Shown here: positions 48,535 through 60,019 of the stretch, one piece after another
Numbering within the stretch: position 1 is the stretch's first letter
How the letters are laid out: every line of letters begins with the position of its first letter
NCBI GenBank assembly: GCA_008973525.1
Contig: WACJ01000081.1
Coordinates: 248,001-312,000 of the forward strand
From: Stenopsyche tienmushanensis
Lineage: Eukaryota > Arthropoda > Insecta > Trichoptera > Stenopsychidae
DNA: 64,000 nucleotides
Reading direction: 5' to 3'
Position numbers and translations under genes: made by a program
Notes under the pieces: model-generated
The model's input: the letters and a program-made list of their open reading frames with translations, nothing else
What the model was told of the DNA's origin: nothing
The model's database searches: none

Positions 48535-48640
48535 AGTCTATATTTAGCATAAAGCAATCAGTGGCACTTTTTATATATTACACAAACACAGCTTAATCCT
48601 ATAGCTAACAATTTCCATTGTATGAAAAGTGAAATGGAGA
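48535..48640 (+). repeat. Dispersed repeat R2, copy 1
   Basis: It shares a long stretch with 50285-50400: TTTTTATATATTACACAAAC, then ACAGC, TAGCTAACAATTT, CCATTGTATGAAAAGT or its near variant. Orientation is the same. Class unknown. Confidence 0.75.
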
Positions 48641-49379
48641 AAAAGACAAGTACATACGGAGTGCGACCCTTTAAACAATGGAAGAAAGCGAATAAATCGC
48701 TAAGAAGAATGCCAATAAGAGCCTTAGAAAGAAGTAAAGAGTATCGAGCCAGGCAAAGGGCATAAAAATAGTAAAAACCGTGAACAATTGGAAGAAACCA
48801 AAGCACAAAATTAACTATTCCTATGAACTACATATTATTTCATGCGCCTAAAAAATATTATAATGTTATTTAGATAAATATATACTCGGATGAATATATA
48901 CTCAAAGATGAAGTTACAAACGGAAGAACGTCACAGGATTTAACAGTTAGTTTAGACAAAGTTTAAGACTTTGTGGTCATGTGTATAATAGAAATTTGGA
49001 CAGTTTGGCTAAGTCTGGAGTCAAGTTGTTTGAATGATACGTTAACTAACCGAGGTTGGGCATAGCCATAACAAAAAATCATATATTATGATTTTGAGAA
49101 TGAATATAATAAAGTATACATGTGTACCAAACATTAATAAGAAATAATCATATTTGAATACAATTACGGAAATCCATGGGAAATATTAGCACTATATAAA
49201 CCACAAGTTTATACATTTAAATACTGAGCTCTTGAGTCAAAAGGAAATGATTAATAAAAATGATTAACTGTATCGAACTAAGAAGTCTCAATTATTTTAA
49301 AGCTGCTTTATATAAAAATACAAGAAGTACAGCATTGTATTATGACTTTGATGATAAATAGGTTGGATAATTTCATCGT
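48641..49379. other. AT-rich spacer, nothing recognised
   Basis: Short frames only (82 codons minus at 48558-48806 without family resemblance). No termini or shared repeats. Confidence 0.42.
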
Positions 49380-49870
49380 TTAACCTGCCCTTAAATTCTT
49401 CCCCGTCGTTTGTCGTCTTGAAATTTTCTTTAATAAAACAACAATTTGGGGAGGGATCACCTGCACCGTTGAGACAAGGAGCGCTCGAAATTTTTACTAG
49501 TTCATATATTAAAATAAATAACCTAGAGTAAGGGGATAAATTGCAGTACCCGTTATAGGTAGCTGAAAGGGCCGAGCTAGCGTTCGCTTTTATCAAGGGT
49601 TCGGTGAGGGTTCTTCGGCAACAAACCCCTAAGACGTAAAACTTGCACGTAGCGATTTGCAAATTGTTATCTACCGCACAGTGGCAGAAGATAGCGGCTG
49701 CTTGGGATGCGTAACGAATACGTACACCGAGGGTTAGGGATTCGTTACTGGCAGACACGTAAAGCGAATGAAAAACGCTTTCACCTCAGTCAACATGCGC
49801 CGACGATCATTAGATATTTCGAAACCGGCCTTTACCATCCCTGTTCGAGACCTTGTATCAATGAAATTCG
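49380..49870. promoter_or_regulatory. GC-richer island with a 153-codon open stretch
   Basis: The minus-strand frame 49297-49758 starts MSASNESLTLGVRIRY and is Cys- and Ser-containing without any domain I know. It extends beyond the GC-rich block into AT-rich sequence without a change of character. It is the longest non-transposon frame here, yet chance openness of a stop-poor block is the simpler reading. Confidence 0.33.
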
Positions 49871-50284
49871 CTCAAAAAATAAATAGATATGGAGAAAAAT
49901 CCATCAATAAATATCATATTTAACACCAAATCATTAAACACTACAAATTAACTGTCGTTAGATATATTAGTGTTTATAAAACAAGGCAGGGCTATCTATG
50001 AGTGATTGATTTACAGCAATACACTCAGCCCTAATATAACATGGTTATATGGTTACACAAATACACTCAAATCTCTTTTTATGCGATTTTAAAGCTATGT
50101 GGGTTTTTTTAAATGCAATTTCATTTGAAAAATATATTTTAGGACTATAACGTACATATGACATAGTTGTACATACAAAATGTATTTTTAGTTGATCGCG
50201 GTAGTTGATCTGAAAGAGAAAGAGAGTCGTTTTAACTCTCTCCGTCGCCACACACCTACATAGATACGTTAAGCGCATGCGCCG

Positions 50285-50400
50285 TGCTACCTCTACTGTA
50301 TTTATATGCAGCATAAAATAACCAGTAGCACTTTTTATATATTACACAAACACAGCCTAATATTTTAGCTAACAATTTTCATTGTATGAAAAGTCAAATA
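50285..50400 (+). repeat. Dispersed repeat R2, copy 2
   Basis: Direct copy of 48535-48640, 1.75 kb further along, with the same internal order and about 90 percent identity by eye. An internally deleted copy is at 37580-37660. Confidence 0.75.
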
Positions 50401-50487
50401 TAAAAAAAGAATATTTTCGTCTAAAGATATGTTAGTATCATTGCAGTCATCTGACGCTCGTCATCGGACTTAATTAAAAATTAAACA

Positions 50488-50519
50488 ATGCTAGTATATA
50501 TTTTTTTTGTACTAGCATG
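50488..50519. repeat. Short hairpin
   Basis: Arms ATGCTAGTA and TACTAGCAT enclose a T-rich loop of about 14 bases. It is too short and too weakly paired outside the 9-bp stem for a microRNA precursor. Confidence 0.4.
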
Positions 50520-51689
50520 TATACGAAAAAAACTTATGACCGATGTTCTAATATTTTAATAATAGACATGTAAAGCTTATTTGTTAGAATTTTATTCTGT
50601 TTATAACACAATATATGGATCATATAATTTATTACTACTTGACATACTCAATAGCTTTTGATAAAAAATATCCATCGATAAATATTGATCCGCTTACGAC
50701 ATTAATGTGACAGTAATTTCGTTTATAAATTTAACATTTATGATATTCGTAAAAATCTCCCCAAGTGAGTTCATAATGAATTGACATCTATCTCAAGCAT
50801 CTGGAAAAATCAATGTATCCTCATTGAAGCAGAACTAACGATCTCATACAGTCTGGATGATTGGTTCCTGTACGACTTTATTGATCATCTCAGTATTTAC
50901 TTTGCAATTTTTTTAATACACTATTTAAAAAAATCCCAAAAATGCACGTGAACTTTTGGACTGACCTGATAGTAAAGATCCAATATAATATTCTTTCTAA
51001 AGCACGATTTTTAGCTCTATTTACAATCAACAAAAATTAAATGCATTGTCCTATTAAACATTGTTCTAACAATGAAGTCAATATGCATAATTTTAAAATT
51101 CTTTTAATATACGGTCATCCACATGAGATCATTGTTTATACTTTCATTACATTCCACATAGTAAAATTCTCGTCCCAAATACAGCTCAATTCACAAAATT
51201 GCGAAGTTATAGCATTCCTCGTTTATCAAAATTGGACAAAAAACAAATTTAAAAAGACAAAAAATCCCGAATCGATACAATCTAACTAATTTGTGGCTAA
51301 TTTCAGCAATTATGGACCAATTTAAGAACTTGTAATACAAGAATTTGTATTCATCCACTGGTATTATAACAATCTATTCAATTTGTGTCTGTGAATATAA
51401 CAACATTTTTACATGTTGAATATTTTCTATTCTTCGTAAGATCAATAACTGTACGATTATGTTGCAAAATTATTAGTAAGATTGAGTCCAAGCTAAGTCA
51501 TTTGGATTGTCATATTAGTGGTAATATTATATATATAAAAAAATGTAAATTATATATAAAAAAAGTGAACCAAATATTGGTTATATCAATACTTATATCT
51601 TCATCTAAAATTAAATAAATTATAATAAATTTATTTCTGGGTTAGCATAATTTTATTCATGAAAGTATTATAATACACGTGGTTTAATA
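50520..51689. other. AT-rich spacer
   Basis: AT-rich. One string, GTGAACTTTTGGACTGACCT near 50949, resembles a mariner-type terminus but has no partner. Nothing else recognised. Confidence 0.4.
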
Positions 51690-52600
51690 TATAGGGACAT
51701 TTTCCGAATTGCCCCTTTATGCACACACAATGTCCTCGAAACTTTTGACATATCATTTACATAATGGTCCTTCTTTGAGTATTCATTAAATTTTCATTTA
51801 TTTTCGGATGACACGATGCACTGTCAGCAGAAAAAAAGGCAAACCCTCCCGTGCAACGCGAGGGGTGGAATATTTGAGTAACAATTTTCAAAGGGGTGCA
51901 TATGGTACTTCACTCCCGATGCACTGTTTATATTATTATACATTTTGTGAAATTCAGATTACGTCTACCCGTTCCAGCAGGCAACGTTCATAAATGGATT
52001 AAATGCAGCAGGTTCGTATGTGGCTCCATCAACATATGCATAATGGATATGCTCATTTTGATCGATTTTCGACTGTAAAAAATCATCCACCATACAAATT
52101 AAATATAAATAAGGGCGGACGGAAGCGAGATCGTTGAGTTATCAATTTCGAGCGTAGATAAAACGACGTTATTTTAGTTGAATACAAAACATAAGCCTTC
52201 GAGGACACAATGGAAAAATCAATAGGACGAACATAAATCTTCCTGTCAAACAATATTTCCCTAATGATTCCATTTACTTTAACAGTAATGGTATTCAGAA
52301 AACGTCGCAGACACGAAATTCGGGCAAAACTTTGCCTCGTTACCGATTTTTTTTTCGGATTCCCGGAAATCCGGATTCGGCATATTTCCGGTGGCCTACT
52401 TCAGCCAGCCTGTGTCATCAGTGCTATTTCGAAAAGTTACCAGCCCGGAGGCTTTAGAAGTTTGATGAAATGGCAACATAAAGCTTAATTTGTAAGGAGG
52501 GAAATTTTGAACATTTTATATGACAGCCCGCCGTAACCGAGATATCCCAAAAATGGTCCACATTATAGATTTTTTCGAAAAGCTTTCAAGTGGGGGATGG
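51690..52600. promoter_or_regulatory. Long GC-richer non-repetitive island
   Basis: Unique sequence of almost 1 kb with CpG-rich stretches (51830-51920 and 52310-52470) and homeodomain-like cores such as CATAAATGGATTAAATGC near 51991. Frames of 60-78 codons overlap on the plus strand without family resemblance. Candidate conserved noncoding element. Confidence 0.38.
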
Positions 52601-52864
52601 AATTGGCTTTTACACATTCATTCAACTTTGACAACTTGTATCAAAACATCGGAGGAATTTCCAACAGAGCAAAAATTCATACAAAATATTTCAACCTTTC
52701 ATGCAACAATTTTAAACCTTTTTCAGTATCAAATTACTAATTTTAAAATAATATAAATCATGCCGTAATATCAAAAAACAATGTTTCCATTATAATAAAA
52801 CAACCAAAATAAAACCAAAACGATTAATTGTAGTGATAATAGATGCATATTCTTGAATTTATTA

Positions 52865-53834
52865 GATAAAGCGGAAAGAAATGTCATTTTTTGACCCATT
52901 TGCGATCTTGTTTACTGTTTTTATTCGATAAAGGATTAAAAGTAAAAGAAGCTATCCAAAGCATCTGTGATACATATGGCAACATATTAAATATTCGAAA
53001 ATGTCATAGATAGTTCAAAAATTTCAAAAGTGGCGACAGAGATTTGAAAAATAAACCAAAATCAGAACGACCTCCAATAATCAATGATGACACATTAAAT
53101 TCTCTGGTAAAATTTGATCCTCGAAAAACAATTAAGAAATTATCACTAGACATTGGCTGTCCCTGGTCGACAGTAAAAGACCATTTGAAAAGACTCAGGA
53201 AAGAACATAGACAGGGAATTTGGATACCGCACGAACTGTCATTAACGGTCTTGGAACAACGGATGATCATTTTGTTCATTGCTATTTTCCAGGTATGAAA
53301 CCGATCCATTTTTAAAAAGGATCGTTACTGGGGATGATAAGTGGGTCCTCTACAACAGTCCAAGAAGGAAAAACAGTGGCTTTCTTCAAATCAAGTACCT
53401 GTTTCTACCCCTCGACCGTCATTATTTTTGGAAAAGGTCCTCCTTTGTGTTTGGTGGGATTATTTGACGTAATTCACTAGGAATTATTAAAACCTGGCCA
53501 AACTGTCACAGCAGAGCTATACTGTGTACAATTAGTTAGGTTAAAAGCGGAAATGCTCAAAAATCGATCAGTACTAGTTAACAACCAAAGAAGACCACAC
53601 GCAGTAAGGATTACGCAGAACAAAATAAGGGAGCTGGATTTGGAAGTGCTGCAGCATTCATCATATTCTCCTGACATTGCACCTTCAGACTATCATCTTT
53701 TCAAGTCATTAGAACATTCGCTTCGCGATAAAAAAAATCACTTCTGTGGAACAAGTGAAAAATCATTTGGATTCTTTCTTAAAATATTTTTTTTCTCCAA
53801 ATAACAAAAAAATGACATTTCTTTCCGCCTTACC
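52865..53834 (+). mobile_element. Mariner (lineage 2) with near-perfect TIRs
   Basis: The left end GATAAAGCGGAAAGAAATGT continues CATTTTTTG. The right end, reverse-complemented, is GGTAAGGCGGAAAGAAATGT continuing CATTTTTTTG, so about 27 of 29 positions match. TA lies on both sides (52863-52864 and 53835-53836). Length is 970 bp, shorter than a full element. Both the extreme N-terminal codons and the C-terminal region seem to have been deleted. Confidence 0.88.
52890..53810 (+). pseudogene. Mariner transposase pseudogene (lineage 2)
   Basis: Plus-strand frames give, in order, LLFLFDKGLKVKEAIQSICD (helix-turn-helix 1), FKSGDRDLKNKPKSERPPII, IKKLSLDIGCPWSTVKDHLK (helix-turn-helix 2) and the linker IWIPHEL. 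The D1 block IVTGDDKWVLYNSPRRK is near 53320-53370. The D2 block reads VNNQRRPHAV, with the catalytic Asp of HDNARPH replaced by Asn. The D3 block YSPDIAPSDYHLF is near 53665-53702, then SLEHSLRDKK. At least three frameshifts and one stop interrupt it. In the original frame the stop TAA would be completed by the duplicated TA target. Inactive. Confidence 0.88.
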
Positions 53835-54899
53835 TAATGCATCAAAGATCAATGACATTTTAGAGTGTTTTGTTTTGTATCCAAATCAACAGGTTGTTAA
53901 TAAGCTATTTAAAATAATATATCTAAAAATACAGCAATTGAATCTCAGTTTGAATTCTTTTATTTAAATCTAAAGAAAGAATTTATAAAATCACCAGGAA
54001 ACAGACAAATTGCTAAAAATCTGAATGAATTGAAATAAAATTTTATGGATACAATCGAAAAACATTTTTCCCAAAACCACATCTATTGATTTGAACCCAA
54101 GATGATAGATTTATAAGTTTAGCTACAAATTAAAGATTAAATTCTTCTTTTATGCTGTGATGTTAAAATACCTTTGGAAAACAATAATCAGAAATCATTG
54201 TGATCCAAATGATGATCTGAGCAAGTCCTCGTGTTCTTGTAGCCATATGCTGCTTCATGTTATTCAGATATAAGTTTTATAAATCTAGATAACAAATACA
54301 AATAATTCTTACAAAACTAATTTATTAATATCACGAAAACATCCAAAAAATAGATCAAGTATGCATCCAGATAATAAGAGGTCATTGGTTTGAAACCAAA
54401 TAGAATTAATTGATATTTCCAAGGTTGGCATTTCAGAACCTACCTCACAATAAAACAAGATAGATTTGTCTTTATGTTTCGATACAAATATTTATATTTT
54501 TTTATACATTTTACGTCCATTCATTTGGGATAGGACTTACTACTGAATATATTTATTGTGATTATGTTAATTCTTAATAGTTAATTATTAAATACATACT
54601 CAATTATTAACAAAGAGAACAACAACAGTCAACGACCACATTAGATATCATACTAAGAAAAAATAGTTGTGGTAAAAGTCATTAAGAGCCACAAAAATTG
54701 CATGATGACAATAAAATAAAAAAATATTAATACTATAATATGTTGCCTTTGAACTCGGTCATAGTTCTAAATAGCATTAATCATCCATCAACTGTGAATT
54801 GAGTTTATGTCTATATGGTATTTTAAAAGGGTTTTCAATATGTTTATCCTTCATTAGTTTAAGAAACTCATGTGTCATCCATATTTTCTTTGTCAATAT
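53835..54899. other. AT-rich spacer with a weak SINE-like B-box
   Basis: A minus-strand CTTGGGTTCAAATCAATAG at about 54082-54100 resembles the B-box side of S3. The rest is AT-rich with no other recognisable feature. Confidence 0.3.
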
Positions 54900-55260
54900 C
54901 TTGTTCTCTTACAATGACGCGTACACAAAGCCCTAGTCGTACGTCGTCCTTCGAAGCGCAGGATGAAGGGTTATGATAAAAAGTGACTTCATTGAATGTA
55001 AAGTGATTTTCCCGTCTTAACCCTCACATGACGTCAGCCATGAGATATTTACGAAACTAATTAAATTGCTCTGACAATGGATTTTAATAAAGGAAGCGCG
55101 GGCATTGACGCGCGAACAATGGCGAAGTCTGCGGACCCGAATTGAATACCCCATTCTATTATAACCCGAAAGTCTAGAAGATCTGAGCTTCCAAGAAGTT
55201 GAAGCTCCTTTTTCATATTTTCAACGACGTTAACCAACCAAAACAGAGACAAACATGAAA
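54900..55260. promoter_or_regulatory. GC-richer non-repetitive island
   Basis: Unique CpG-containing block, richest near 54915-54965 and 55090-55150. No reading frame of note. Candidate conserved noncoding element. The spacer 55261-55764 shows nothing recognised. Confidence 0.32.
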
Positions 55261-55764
55261 TTTTATTACATCGAGCAATAATTTTTGGCTACCATATATG
55301 TAATCGTAATAATGCTTTATCGTTCTCACACATGTCGCCTTTGCTGTAAATCTCTTTTATTGCTTGAAATTATTATTTTTTCCTAAGGACAAATGTCTAG
55401 TACAATAACATATAGCTTGTGCTAGACTTTTTAAAAGTAAAATGTTTAAAATACGTGGCACACAAAAATCAATAGGATCCTTTCAGAATGTTTCATTCCA
55501 ATATTCATAAGTTTGCCTGGTGTGCCATGTCTGTGACCCTTTTTTTATCAAGCTGCGTCAGATGGGGTATCAACCTCACATGCCTCCAAATATGAGGAAA
55601 AGGACGCATCGTCAGCGTTTCTCAAACATTGCAAAAAATAAGGAAAAAATCCAGCAAGATCGACGAAAACATTGAAGGTCTTCCGAAGTCTTTAGCTCTC
55701 AATTTTAATACTTTAATGATATTTTTTAACGTAAGTAAAAATATTAAGCTAAAAAGACTGTCAT

Positions 55765-55925
55765 TTATGCGATTGCGCGAATAATATAGGTATAGTCTAA
55801 TATATAAACAACAATGTTTGTTTGTCCATATTTAATGCGCTTCCATACCGTTCATTCGATTGCGATAAAACTTTGTCAACTTACTGTTTACACTTGCGGG
55901 AATAACATAGGCATAGTAAAAATAT
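55765..55925 (-). repeat. 121-bp repeat unit, inverted copy, about 1.3 units
   Basis: The reverse complement carries ACAAAGTTTTATCGCAATCG, AATGAACGGTATGGAAGCGC, ATTAAATATGGACAAACAAA and flanking TATACCTATRTTATTC segments on both sides. These match the tandem units at 20944-21190 in order. Confidence 0.78.
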
Positions 55926-55959
55926 TGCATGGATGCACCAAGTTGGCGCATATTGGTCT

Positions 55960-56130
55960 GGTAAAATAAAGTTTGGGCGGCGGGGACGGGGAGAAAAGGG
56001 ATGCGCGCGTAATATGGTGGTTAAATCAGTCTTCGAGACGAGAGCTCTTCTTCGGCTCGCGCTACACGTGACCTAAAGCAATAAACCACGTACTGCGTTT
56101 CTTTTAAAATAATCATTAAGCGCTTATGGA
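55960..56130. promoter_or_regulatory. Short GC-rich island
   Basis: GGGCGGCGGGGACGGGGAG lies near 55975-55993, followed by CpG-rich text to about 56070. No frame. It is the most GC-rich short stretch nearby. Confidence 0.3.
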
Positions 56131-56365
56131 ATTGCAACGCATGCCAGGTATTCGCTATTGATTCATGATTATATTAATCTGAAATATAATCATAATATGA
56201 TTGGGATAAATGAGTGATGGGTTTTATGTATTTTAATTATTTTTGCAAATCAATTATTCAGAAGTATTTACTGTTTCAGAAGCAGGAAATTTAGATCAAA
56301 ACGACCGATCGAAAATATCAAAATATCCGATCTCCCATATTCGTTGGTATGGTGAAACTTTTTTC

Positions 56366-56432
56366 TACTATCTAGATTTGAACCCAAACCTTTTCAATAA
56401 ATGACTGTGAACTAGCCCACTATACTTTGATT
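56366..56432 (-). repeat. tRNA-related SINE-like head, copy S3
   Basis: The reverse complement reads AGTATAGTGGGCTAGTTCAC (A-box-like) and GGTTTGGGTTCAAATCTAGA, which contains a good B-box (GGTTCAAATCT), then TAGTAGAAAAAAGTTTCACC. It shares TCTAGATAGT and a following A-run with S2. No complete cloverleaf. Confidence 0.55.
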
Positions 56433-56749
56433 CGGTCACGGTTTACTTATCGCCTATAGCACAATAGTGATGTCCTACATGTAGATTAATGGGAACATTT
56501 GGGAATTATTCATTGATTATTTTATTTGAAAAAAATATGTTTAGCTTAAATAATAGATCGACTTGCTATTTGTTTTTATAAAAAGTGGCTTGTGTATAAT
56601 TAAGCTGTTCATAAAAATTATCAAAAATTAAGCTCCTGATGACCAAATTAATTCGCGACTCTTTTGTACAATAGAGTGTTGTTTGAAGATTAAAACACGT
56701 TCAATCAATTGTATTAAAATGTTTTTATTGTACGTTTAAATGTTGTTTT

Positions 56750-57420
56750 AATCCACACAAAAACAAAGGGCTAAATATATTTTTTCGGGAAGGGCCGAAA
56801 GGGAAAATTTGAAAAGCGCTATCCGACCACGTTGGACGCAAAATAAACTTTACGAAATACGCAGAGCTGAATGAAGAATGCTGTTTGTTTAAAGGCTCAA
56901 ACGTATTTTATGGAGTCATTTCTTTTTATTGTCCCAAAGATAACACACCAGCAGACTGAGGAGGTTTTCGGCGAGTGGGTCTCAACTTCCCCATATTGAT
57001 TTTCTTTGAGGAACCAGAGACAAAATTAAATTTATTCATACACGCGCGTCTCACCACTTTGATGATTTTTTTTTATTATTTCGAAGGCAGTGAATTAGCT
57101 TCGCTCTAAGATTGAGCTCTTCGTTTTGGTCTCATCCATGGGAAATTATTGTATATGGAAACGATAGAGGAATTGAGAGCTTTCCTTTTGCACCCCTATC
57201 CGATTATATGTGGAGCAGAATTAATGCGAAACTTTACCAGAGCGACAATGAACTGATATAAGGTTCTTGTGACACGCTTTGGATTTACATGGAAAAAGGT
57301 TTGCAAAGCGACTGAGCTTCGAAATCGCTGCGGAGGCTTTAAGCGCTGAAAAGCTTTTGAGAAAACATTTGGCAATGATACACAGAGATATTGTCGTTTG
57401 AATAAGTCGAAAATTAACAA
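56750..57420. promoter_or_regulatory. GC-richer non-repetitive island
   Basis: Unique block. A 74-codon minus frame (57196-57420) has no family resemblance. Candidate conserved noncoding element. The spacer 57421-58099 is AT-rich with nothing recognised. Confidence 0.33.
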
Positions 57421-58099
57421 AATAAAATTTAAATTATTGTATTACTGACCATATTTTAAGAATCATATTAAAGCATTTCTTGCATGAAAAAATAATACAT
57501 TAAAAATTATGATAATTCAGCTTGAATTATTGTATGTTATTTATAATAAAAAAATAGCATTAAATTCTGATACAAGATTAACAGAGAGTTTATTTGAATT
57601 CGAAACGAAAAGGCAATGAAATATATCATCCCATTAAAAAATCGCATGGAGAATCACCCACAGGTGATAATAGATTTTTAGACATTTTCAGAAATATTTA
57701 AAAAAAATAATAATTCCTAATTCAAAGCTCCACGTGCTGAATATCCCTGGATCCAATCTGCAATTGTTTTATCCCAGGGCAAATTGCACAGATTGCAAAG
57801 TGCACAACAGGGACCTGTTATCTCATCCATGGGCATGCAGCGGTTAAACGCTGTTATAATATACTAATACTTCGACTCGTCAGAAACTCAACCACAATTT
57901 CAACTCAATTTAAATATTTCATAGCTTGCGAACAGGAAAATGCAATATTTAATTGTGAATTAAATTATGCAAGCATACATTTATGTGAGCATATCGAATA
58001 TAAAATTTGAAACATATTTAATCTATACCGATAATAAATGTGCTTCCTGAACCATGTCTCGATGTAAACATTAAAACGATAACTATTTTCCTTTTTGTG

Positions 58100-59462
58100 A
58101 TTATTTTTATTTTATTTATTTCATGGAATATCAACCGCTGTTAACACACACTACAAGATACAATAAACAACTTAAGGCTAATTAGATATATTCACTAATA
58201 GATAACGAAGTAATAATAAATACTATATAAATCATTATAAAAATACTGAAAAATTACATGTTAGGCCCCGACGTTAAAAAATGATTTGGTAATGACTTGT
58301 TTTGCTGCCTTAATTGGTATATTGAAAAGATCTAAATTGTATTCTTTGCTGAATATATCTCAAAATGTAGCTATTACATCTAGAGTTGGTAACTGGATGA
58401 GGCACATATATTAACGAGCAATAGATGAAGTCCTTAAATACATTTTCAAAAGAAGATCTGGACAATCAACCTTATTTTGAGCTATTTTTGGCAAAAGAAG
58501 GCAACGTCAGCGATCATGTGTCGTTTATCCAATGGTAATAAGTGATGCTTTCTACAATGCTGTTCATAGGATCTAGAATCATATTTATCATGCATACGGT
58601 AGCATATAAATCGTAGGAACTTTTTCTGGATGTTTTCGATTCGAGATGTATATGTAACGTAGAAGGAATTCCAGATTTGAAAGGCGTATTCCAATTGACT
58701 TCAAACAAACGTACGTACGTAGTATAATATTTTCAGCGTTTTTACATGATAAAAATCACCAGAGCTTCTTATTATAAACCGAAAGGCCTTCATAGCTTTC
58801 GAAATAATAGAGTTAACATGTTGATCGAATAATAGCTTCGAATCATGTAACACTCCAAGGTCTAGTAGTATATCGCTCCGTTGTAATAATTCACTTTTCA
58901 ATTGGTACTTAAAATGAATGGGATTTCGCTTTCGCAAGAACGTCATTACTAAGTTAATGATTAAGTTCTAAACAATGATCGTCATAATATTTTTGCAGTC
59001 GATATAGGTCTCCTTGTAACTCGATTGCATCAGCTATTGACGAGACAGTAGTATAAACTTTGATATCGTCTGCAAAGCACAATAATTTAGAAGACTGTAA
59101 ATAAGTATATACATCGTATAAAAATATTGCAAAAAACAGAGGACCAATCAAGGGACCCTGGGGAACTCCACTAGGTACAGGAACCCATCCCGAAATGTAA
59201 TTTTTGACGACCACAGCTTGAGTTCGATTATCAATATAAGATGAAAATCATCTCAACAAATCACCATTGATTCCAATGTTATAAAGTTTACTGAGAAGGA
59301 TGTCATGTCGTATCCGATCAAAATTCATACTGAATTCGGTGTAAACTACGTCAGCCTGGGCTCCTTGGTGTATTGTTTCAGTCAGAAAGTCATTAAGAAG
59401 TGCGAGGTTGGAGATAGTCGAATGGCCTCTAAGAAAATCATGCTGGCTAGATTTACGGAATA
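58100..59462 (-). mobile_element. 5'-truncated non-LTR retrotransposon
   Basis: The minus strand carries a reverse-transcriptase fragment followed by the typical downstream region and ends in an ATAAATAAAATAAAAATAA simple tail at 58100-58122. This is how CR1/Jockey-type elements finish. The 5' two-thirds (ORF1, endonuclease, start of the reverse transcriptase) are missing, as expected for incomplete reverse transcription. No target duplication was identified. Confidence 0.85.
58482..59462 (-). pseudogene. Non-LTR reverse transcriptase pseudogene
   Basis: Reading down from 59462: FRKSSQHDFLRGHSTISNLA, then the palm segment ADVVYTEFSMNFDRIRHDIL, where family members have 'D.SKAFD'. A TGA follows within LLR-stop-FSS near 59250. 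Next come the conserved SGVPQGPLIGPLFFAIF (family: SGVPQGS.LGP), LLCFADDIKVY (catalytic F/YADD, near 59062-59076), and after short frame changes LGVLHDSKLLFDQHVN and EYAFQIWNSFYVTYTSRIEN (58680-58635). The order matches CR1/Jockey-type enzymes. Frameshifts near 58950 and 58700 and the stop make it inactive. Confidence 0.88.
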
Positions 59463-60019
59463 AAATAGCAATGAATACTGATATTCATACAATTCATTTA
59501 AGACTATGAAGCTATGCGTATTTACATTATTTTATTATATTAATAACTAGATATTGGTTATCTTATTAAGTCTTACTTTATCCCCTAAAATTATTAAGTA
59601 TAGGGTGGCTTCTTCCTTATTTCTTAAATGCCTTCCCTCCCATTTTTTATTTAAGAGTTTTCAATTCAAAATGATGCTCTTATATCGCATAGAAATGCTA
59701 AAATAGACACATCATATTGTTGGTCTATTTCGCCTTAATCATCAATGATTGTTATACTTAAATATGCATTTTTGATCTTGCATCTGGAAGGATTATATAG
59801 TAGATTAATAGTAGATGTGAAATACAAATGCTAGATATAAGTGCTTAAAAAGATAAAATATATTATTATAATAATCTTTTATGAATAGTGGCGTATTCCT
59901 GACGTACGAACAAGTTCCTTAAGATCTTGGTAGAAAAAACTATTTTAATTTTTTATGATTGCTATGGCATAGGATACATTTTTATTCTATTTGTGAAAGC
60001 TGCCTTGTGAAGAGTCCAC
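59463..60019. other. AT-rich spacer, nothing recognised
   Basis: AT-rich with no frames or termini of note. Confidence 0.45.

Noticed and set aside
49297..49758. 153-codon minus-strand open frame
   Set aside because: It resembles no protein family, has no splice or promoter context, and crosses from a GC-richer island into AT-rich sequence without change. A host exon cannot be excluded but is not supported.
50488..50519. MicroRNA precursor hairpin
   Set aside because: The stem is only 9 bp with no pairing beyond it; microRNA precursors need a stem of about 25-30 bp or more.
50940..50972. Mariner-like terminus GTGAACTTTTGGACTGACCT
   Set aside because: No inverted partner and no readable transposase nearby, so a single resemblance was not called as an element.
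52264..52488. 74-codon plus-strand frame as a host exon
   Set aside because: Overlaps other frames in the same GC-richer island; no family resemblance and no convincing splice sites.
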